Source of the DNA: Clostridia bacterium
GTDB lineage: Bacteria; Bacillota; Clostridia; Oscillospirales; Acutalibacteraceae
Direction of reading: 5' to 3'
DNA: 64,000 bases
Assembly (NCBI GenBank): GCA_017415025.1
Contig: JAFQJH010000004.1
Location: 62,001-126,000 of the forward strand
A program made the translations under genes and the position numbers. The notes beneath the pieces are model-generated. The model had not been told where the DNA came from. It was given only the letters and a program-made list of their open reading frames with translations, and did not search any database. This document shows positions 59,328-64,000 of the stretch, piece by piece. Numbering within the stretch: the first letter of the stretch is position 1; each line of letters begins with the position of its first letter.

Positions 59328-60309
59328 AAACAACATTAACAATGAAGTCGTCAACGAGGCTAACGAGCCTGAAAAGAAGGGTAATCCCTTTTTCGGTGCA
59401 ATATGTGCGCTTCTTTGCGTTGCAATCGTTGCATCGGGCATTTTCTCGTTTTTCAATATAACGGGCTTTATGAGCTCTTCGGGTGAAGACCCCCAGACGG
59501 ATAATGCCGTAAACGTCGGATATAACATCTACACCTCAATGGTGCCGAAGTATAACGCGACGAAGTATCCCGCGGGCATCAATCCCAATCTTGTCAAGGC
59601 TTATTCCGTCAACAATGACGTTGTCGGCTGGCTGAGTATCCCGGGTACAAACGTCAACACTCCCATAGTTCAGTCGAAGGATAACAACTACTATCTGCGC
59701 TGTAATTTCTACGGCACAAACACAAACTACGGCACACCGTACGCCGATTACAGATGCAAGAAGAACACGCTCAGCACAAATACGGTTATCTACGGTCACA
59801 ATATGCCGTCGGGTACTCATTTCTACGACGTTCACCGCTATGAGGACATCGAATGGTACAAGCAGCACCCGATTATCAACTATTCTACTCTCAACGGCAG
59901 CTATACCTTCCTTGTTTACACGGCTTTTTACACCACGGGTAAGGTCAGCTACAACGGCGGATACTTCTTCAACTATATTTATCCGAATATGGGTCCCGTA
60001 AGTATGAAGGGCTTTGTTGAGCAGATTAATCAGCGCGCTATCTACACAACCGGAATTGACCTTCGTTCAAGTGACAGAATAATCACTCTTTCAACCTGTA
60101 CCCATTCGCTCGACGCCGCCTGCGGAATGGATATCGACGGCAGACTTGTTGTTATCGGCAGACTTCTGCGCGCAGGTGAGACAACTGACGTTGATACATC
60201 AAAGGCAAAGTCAAACCCCGATTACCGCCGTCCGCAGATATGGTACGACAAGAAGGGCAAGACAAATCCCTACGCAAAGTCCGTAACCTGGCAGCCTTCA
60301 CAGAGATAG
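59320..60309 (+). CDS. Class B sortase 1
   Basis: A 329-aa membrane transpeptidase. One N-terminal helix (about 25-45) anchors an extracellular sortase barrel: YGHNMPSG with His160, TLSTCTHS with Cys260 and the catalytic Arg in VVIGRLLR. The extra N-terminal helices and the short insert before the TLSTC strand are class B traits. Sorting motif and substrates are unknown. Starts ATG 59320 after GAGAGGTG, overlapping the cinA stop by eight bases. Confidence 0.92.
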   Translation: MAENNINNEVVNEANEPEKKGNPFFGAICALLCVAIVASGIFSFFNITGFMSSSGEDPQTDNAVNVGYNIYTSMVPKYNATKYPAGINPNLVKAYSVNNDVVGWLSIPGTNVNTPIVQSKDNNYYLRCNFYGTNTNYGTPYADYRCKKNTLSTNTVIYGHNMPSGTHFYDVHRYEDIEWYKQHPIINYSTLNGSYTFLVYTAFYTTGKVSYNGGYFFNYIYPNMGPVSMKGFVEQINQRAIYTTGIDLRSSDRIITLSTCTHSLDAACGMDIDGRLVVIGRLLRAGETTDVDTSKAKSNPDYRRPQIWYDKKGKTNPYAKSVTWQPSQR

Positions 60310-60320
60310 GAGGAATTTGA

Positions 60321-61247
60321 TTGGTAAGCAAAAAAGATGTTAAAAAATCCGTTGCTGAAAGCATCAGAAAAACCGTACTCGGTATTGCTATCATCGTTCT
60401 CGTCTGTACCGCGGCATACCTTCTGAACGCTTTTGTAATAGAACCGTTCAAGCATAACCAGACAGGTAATGACACAACAGTATCAGACGAAAGCAACACG
60501 AACACAACGCTTATAGACGGCAGTGATGACGCTATTCAGGCAAAATACAGCGCACTGCTGAAAATCAATCCCGATTTTGTAGGTAAACTCTACATCAGCG
60601 CAATTGACGAAACAGGCTACAACGTTGTTCAGGCTGATGATAACAACAAATATCTCAAGCTCGGCTTCAAGGGCGAGACAACGCGCTACGGTACGCTTTT
60701 CGTTGACTACCGCAACAATCTTAAGGAATTCAACGCAAATACTATCATCTACGGCCACAATATGCGCGACGGCTCACAGCTCGGCTCTTTAAGCCTTTAT
60801 AACGACATTGAAAACTACAAGGCTTATCCCACACTTGATTTCAATACAATTTACTCTAACCATACCTGGAAGATTTTTGCCGCCTTCATTTCCAACGGAA
60901 ACAAGGCACAGGACAACGGCTACGAATTCCCGTATATTGCAACAAACTTCCCGTCCGAGGCAAAATTCCTCGAATTTATCGATGAGGTAAAGTCACGCTC
61001 ATATTACACAAACGAGGCAGTCGACATCGTCCCCGGTGACAAAATCCTCACCCTTTCGACCTGCGATACCGTTTTTGAGGATGCTCGCTTTGTTGTTATG
61101 GCAAGACTCGTCCGTGACGGCGAAAGCACGGAGGTTGATACCTCAAGAGCAAAGGTAAACGAAAACCAGAGATTCCCCCAGGCGTGGTATGACGAAATGG
61201 GTAAAACCAATCCCTTCCGCAACGCTTCAAAATTTACAATCAACTGA
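60321..61247 (+). CDS. Class B sortase 2
   Basis: A 308-aa paralogue of the previous protein: N-terminal helix (about 19-40), YGHNMRDG with His146, TLSTCDTV with Cys248 and the Arg in VVMARLVR. It starts at TTG 60321 after GGAGGAA. Both end in a very similar tail (VDTS(K/R)AK...QxWYD(K/E)xGKTNP), so tandem duplication is likely, yet overall divergence suggests different substrates. Confidence 0.92.
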   Translation: MVSKKDVKKSVAESIRKTVLGIAIIVLVCTAAYLLNAFVIEPFKHNQTGNDTTVSDESNTNTTLIDGSDDAIQAKYSALLKINPDFVGKLYISAIDETGYNVVQADDNNKYLKLGFKGETTRYGTLFVDYRNNLKEFNANTIIYGHNMRDGSQLGSLSLYNDIENYKAYPTLDFNTIYSNHTWKIFAAFISNGNKAQDNGYEFPYIATNFPSEAKFLEFIDEVKSRSYYTNEAVDIVPGDKILTLSTCDTVFEDARFVVMARLVRDGESTEVDTSRAKVNENQRFPQAWYDEMGKTNPFRNASKFTIN

Positions 61248-61258
61248 GAGGTGCCGTA

Positions 61259-62329
61259 ATGGACATCAAACTTTTTTCACTGTCAAAGCAGGAAAGCCCC
61301 GAATCCGAGTCGGGTAAGGAATACATTTATGAGTGTGTAAAAAGCTTCTTCCCCGATTGCGGCGGATTTACATCCTTCACCTCGCAGAAAAGGATGCTTC
61401 TTGCCGTTTCGCAGAGTCTTCGTGCCGCCGATATCGTTATCATCGCGGTACAGAACAATATGTATAATGCGACAAAGAGGATGCTTTCTTCCGCACTCGG
61501 TCTTAAAATGACGGTCAACGAGGACGTTGCCGTTGCGCTCAAGCCCCTGCTGCACAGCGGCAAAATCAAGGAAAATATTTACGACGTCAACATCAGATTT
61601 CCCGACGGTGCACGGGTTATGCCGACCGAAAGTGCTTTGACGAGCGGTTTTGCTATTTCTTCGGGCGCACAGCATATCATTTATCTTCCCGAAAGCTCGC
61701 CGCGTGCGGACGAGGTTGTTCTCGGTTCGCTCTACGATTATCTCGGTGAATTCTGTGACGGTATGAACAGCCGTGCGGCTCAAACAAGACGCCGTGCAAT
61801 CTTTGACAGATTTGCCGACAAGTTTAATGAAGAAAAAATCCGAATTGCTTTTGCGGGACTGCCGGCGGACATCAATATCGGAAAATATCTTCCTAAAGAC
61901 GACAAGGGATACATCCTTTCCGAAGAAAAATTCGACTGCACCGCCGAGGATGACGAAACGCTCATCAACAAGGCAAGAGAGCTTCTCACATTCAAGAACA
62001 CTCAGTTCAGCGTGCTTTTCGGTGAAAAGGCAGTTGATGCACAAACAGAGGATGAATTTCTTCCCGTTGCGATTGCCGATGAAACAGGCACAAGCACAAT
62101 CAAGCTGTTCAAAGAAAAGCAGGAAAGCGATGAAGAATTTTTCTCCGCCTGCTTTGATAAGATTTTACTTATGCTCTGCGATACAAAGCAGTTCACCAGC
62201 GCCGACAATGAGGACGATTGTGACACGAAGGCAGATAAGCTCCTTCGTAAATCGCTGATAAAGCTCACAGCCGCCGTAATCGGAGGCGCAAGCGCAATCA
62301 GCCTTATAATTGCTCTTATTATGGGTTAA
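61259..62329 (+). CDS. Tail-anchored protein with degenerate CinA/molybdopterin-binding-like domain
   Basis: A 356-aa protein with a single hydrophobic helix at the very C-terminus (about 333-355) and no signal peptide, so the bulk is cytosolic. Residues about 45-155 run parallel to the CinA N-domain: ADIVIIAVQNNMYNATKRML for the SGGLGPTPDDITKEV region and VMPTESALTSGFAISSGAQ followed by IIYLPESSPRADEVV for the LLPGPPREL region, but the diagnostic Gly/Pro/Asp residues are lost. The likeness is my inference. It is encoded between sortase and dockerin genes in one run. Confidence 0.6.
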   Translation: MDIKLFSLSKQESPESESGKEYIYECVKSFFPDCGGFTSFTSQKRMLLAVSQSLRAADIVIIAVQNNMYNATKRMLSSALGLKMTVNEDVAVALKPLLHSGKIKENIYDVNIRFPDGARVMPTESALTSGFAISSGAQHIIYLPESSPRADEVVLGSLYDYLGEFCDGMNSRAAQTRRRAIFDRFADKFNEEKIRIAFAGLPADINIGKYLPKDDKGYILSEEKFDCTAEDDETLINKARELLTFKNTQFSVLFGEKAVDAQTEDEFLPVAIADETGTSTIKLFKEKQESDEEFFSACFDKILLMLCDTKQFTSADNEDDCDTKADKLLRKSLIKLTAAVIGGASAISLIIALIMG

Positions 62330-62343
62330 GGAGGTATGAAAAT

Positions 62344-63228
62344 ATGAAAAGATTTTTTGCATTAATGCTCGCGCTCGTTATCGCAGCTTCTGCTTGTCTG
62401 ACCGTATCTGCACAGAAGCTCGGCGACGTTACGGGTGACAACAAGGTAAATTCGATAGATGCCCTCGCTGTTTTGCAGTATTCTGTCGGACTTAACAAAA
62501 ATATCGACAAAAAAACTGCCGACGTCAGCGGTGACGGCAAGGTCAATTCGACGGATGCTCTTATTATTCTTCAGATTTCCGTCGGACTTTACGACACCTC
62601 AAAGTATAAGGCTAATTTCGCACTCAAGGCAACTGTCGGAAGCAAAAATTATGATTATGATGACGTTATTCCCGTCAAGGCGGGCGATACGGTTTACGTA
62701 ACTCTTTCACTTTCAAACAATTTCTACACAGGCCCGACAAGCGCACAGCTTTACTACAACAGCAGTATTTTCTCCTCCGCACCTAGCGCAAAGTTCAACA
62801 CAAGCGGAAGACTTTACGAGGTTTGCGGCAGACAGACCTGCACCTTTGTTGACTGGGCTAAGGTTGCACAGCAGAACAAAGAGCTCTGCTGGCCCGATTA
62901 CAGCGAAGCAAAGCTCAAGGAATTCAAGAAAACTCACAAATTCCTTCGCGTTACGATGACACCCAACGCAATGATGGCAAGCGAGGTACCCAAGTCAATC
63001 AACGAGGATCTTGTCACAATCGAATTCAAGGTAAGCTCAACCGCCAGAAAGGGCACAACGGGTCAGATTACAGTACCCTACGAATCGAGAAGAACAAGAG
63101 ATTACCTCAACGGCCACTTGATGTGCTCGGTTTATGAGAACGCTGATATCACGAGCAAGGTCAGCCCCTACGTTGAAGGTCTTTCCTACAACTGCACGAA
63201 GGCTACTCTCAATTTTAAGGTTGTCTGA
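62344..63228 (+). CDS. Secreted protein with N-terminal dockerin and cohesin-like domain
   Basis: A 294-aa exported protein: signal peptide (1-23), then at once a dockerin with two calcium repeats, GDVTGDNKVNSIDALAVLQ and ADVSGDGKVNSTDALIILQ, then a beta-sandwich (about 90-294) with VIPVKAGDTVYVTLSLSNN, PTSAQLYYNSSIF and EDLVTIEFKVSSTARKG, which resembles a cohesin/CBM-like fold. An N-terminal dockerin followed by a cohesin-like module is the layout of an adaptor scaffoldin. No LPxTG-like motif is visible. Last gene of the run with two sortases. Confidence 0.75.
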   Translation: MKRFFALMLALVIAASACLTVSAQKLGDVTGDNKVNSIDALAVLQYSVGLNKNIDKKTADVSGDGKVNSTDALIILQISVGLYDTSKYKANFALKATVGSKNYDYDDVIPVKAGDTVYVTLSLSNNFYTGPTSAQLYYNSSIFSSAPSAKFNTSGRLYEVCGRQTCTFVDWAKVAQQNKELCWPDYSEAKLKEFKKTHKFLRVTMTPNAMMASEVPKSINEDLVTIEFKVSSTARKGTTGQITVPYESRRTRDYLNGHLMCSVYENADITSKVSPYVEGLSYNCTKATLNFKVV

Positions 63229-63239
63229 AAATAAAATCA

Positions 63240-63269
63240 TTGACAACAGCAAATGATTTTGTTTATAAT
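63240..63269 (+). promoter_or_regulatory. Promoter of the PHP-domain gene
   Basis: TTGACA (63240-63245), 18-base spacer, TATAAT (63264-63269); AGGAGG precedes the ATG. Confidence 0.8.
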
Positions 63270-63298
63270 TAAACTATAAATTTCAGGAGGTTTTTGTT

Positions 63299-64000
63299 AT
63301 GAAATCATTCAAAAAGCTTATGTGCGTACTCTTAAGCATTATGATGCTCGCACAGTTTGCCGTTATCGGCGCTTCTGCGGCAGAGGATTACACAATCGTT
63401 AACCCCTACAACGAGGTTATCTGGAGCGGTAACGATGCCTGGGGCGCTTACAAGGGCACTCTTCATTCACACACTACATACAGTGATGCTGAAGATACTC
63501 TTCCCGTTATGACAGAGGAGTATTACAATCAGGACTATGATTTCCTCGCACACTCTGACCACGGTATTACAGGTGTTGATTGGGATCAGAAGCCCGATAC
63601 ACAGATTCTTTATACATACCAGTGGATTATCGACAATCCTTACGAGCACCTTACAACAGAGGAATATGAGGCTTACAAAAACGGCACTCATCTCCTTTAC
63701 GACGGAACAGTCAGAAACAAGAAGATAGTTCCTGTCCTCGGTGCAAACGAATTCAACAATCTCTCACTTACAAAGAACCACGTCAACGGCTATTTCCTTC
63801 CCGGCACAACAGGCAGCGGCTTTGCAGGTGCTGAAAATGAAAGAGGCTTTGAGCAGGCTCTTGAGTTTATTGAAGAAAACGGCGGTCTTTCTCACATCAA
63901 CCACCCCGGCGACTGGCTCAACTCCAACGCTAACCCCGATGTTGTTAATGACCCGTATTACATCAGCTTCTTCGGCGACCTTATGCTCAAGTATGACTCC
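63299..64000 (+). CDS. Secreted PHP-domain metalloenzyme (3' truncated by window)
   Basis: The first 234 codons of an exported protein. Signal peptide 1-28 (VIGASA|AE) is followed by a PHP phosphoesterase domain: KGTLHSHTTYSD (the paired metal His), DFLAHSDHG (second His/Asp set), PVLGANEF (Glu ligand) and SHINHPGDW (His ligands). Secreted PHP proteins are usually phosphoesterases of unknown substrate and are often long and multi-domain. The frame is open at the right edge. Confidence 0.88.
   Translation, partial: MKSFKKLMCVLLSIMMLAQFAVIGASAAEDYTIVNPYNEVIWSGNDAWGAYKGTLHSHTTYSDAEDTLPVMTEEYYNQDYDFLAHSDHGITGVDWDQKPDTQILYTYQWIIDNPYEHLTTEEYEAYKNGTHLLYDGTVRNKKIVPVLGANEFNNLSLTKNHVNGYFLPGTTGSGFAGAENERGFEQALEFIEENGGLSHINHPGDWLNSNANPDVVNDPYYISFFGDLMLKYDS

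Noticed and set aside
1-64000. tRNA, rRNA, CRISPR array, transposase or integrase genes
   Set aside because: I looked for TTCGAAT-type T-loops, regularly spaced direct repeats and DDE or tyrosine-recombinase motifs and found none I could support.

Overview
The window reads as a chromosomal segment of a Gram-positive, anaerobic Clostridia-type gut bacterium, most like the Ruminococcus/Oscillospiraceae group. The evidence is strong AGGAGG ribosome sites, TTGACA/TATAAT promoters, dockerin modules of the cellulosome type, class B sortases, pyruvate phosphate dikinase, family 4 uracil-DNA glycosylase, a ThiI without a rhodanese domain paired with its own cysteine desulfurase, and many signal-peptide esterases and phosphatases. 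Base composition by eye is in the mid 40s percent GC, with distinctly AT-rich blocks at about 24.1-26.9, 29.8-32.3 and 33.2-38.6 kb that look like accessory DNA. I see no rRNA, tRNA, CRISPR array, transposase or phage structural gene.

Layout. 0-9.6 kb: the end of a possibly ceramidase-like enzyme, then two minus-strand operons: glycosyltransferase plus sialate-O-acetylesterase-like enzyme, and typA, alpha/beta hydrolase, ribF, uracil-DNA glycosylase and a secreted phosphoesterase. 9.6-13.7 kb: two purple-acid-phosphatase-like proteins, a membrane FHA protein and, between them, two tiny related acidic helical peptides (49 and 45 aa), each with its own consensus promoter and terminator. 13.8-20.3 kb: an inositol catabolic operon iolC-iolD-iolE-mmsA-iolG, lacking iolB, iolJ, a transporter and a regulator. 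20.5-24.0 kb: a dockerin-bearing lysozyme and the glmU-lipoprotein-pth operon. 24.1-32.3 kb: a repeat element, an ABC/FtsX exporter pair, ppdK, a membrane XRE regulator with a DUF4097 protein, and a CPBP protease. 32.5-38.6 kb: a RibD-like reductase and an AT-rich surface-glycan block (TupA-like ATP-grasp, two GT4 enzymes, PIG-L deacetylase). 38.7-48.3 kb: GH18- and GH43-like proteins, an alkaline-phosphatase-superfamily enzyme, a membrane MerR regulator, a PnuC-like operon, a secreted esterase and a lipoprotein.

48.3-55.6 kb is the most unusual part. A three-gene split NRPS-like unit (stand-alone AMP ligase, condensation protein, carrier protein) lies beside a heterodimeric ABC exporter pair. 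The exporters are preceded by a 21-codon leader peptide and an intrinsic terminator nested inside an 11-bp inverted repeat, an arrangement like the bmrBCD attenuator of Bacillus. 55.7-64 kb holds cysteine desulfurase-thiI-cinA, two class B sortases, a tail-anchored protein with a degenerate CinA-like domain, a dockerin/cohesin-like protein and the start of a secreted PHP-domain protein.

Cross-cutting observations: three unrelated secreted enzymes end in a similar aromatic, hydrophobic C-terminal helix; the 3' end of ppdK with its terminator is duplicated in inverted orientation 12.5 kb away; and the MerR and XRE regulators each have a recognisable candidate operator at their own promoter. Gene boundaries come from reading frames plus ribosome-site inspection; functions come from motif recognition and were not checked by database search.
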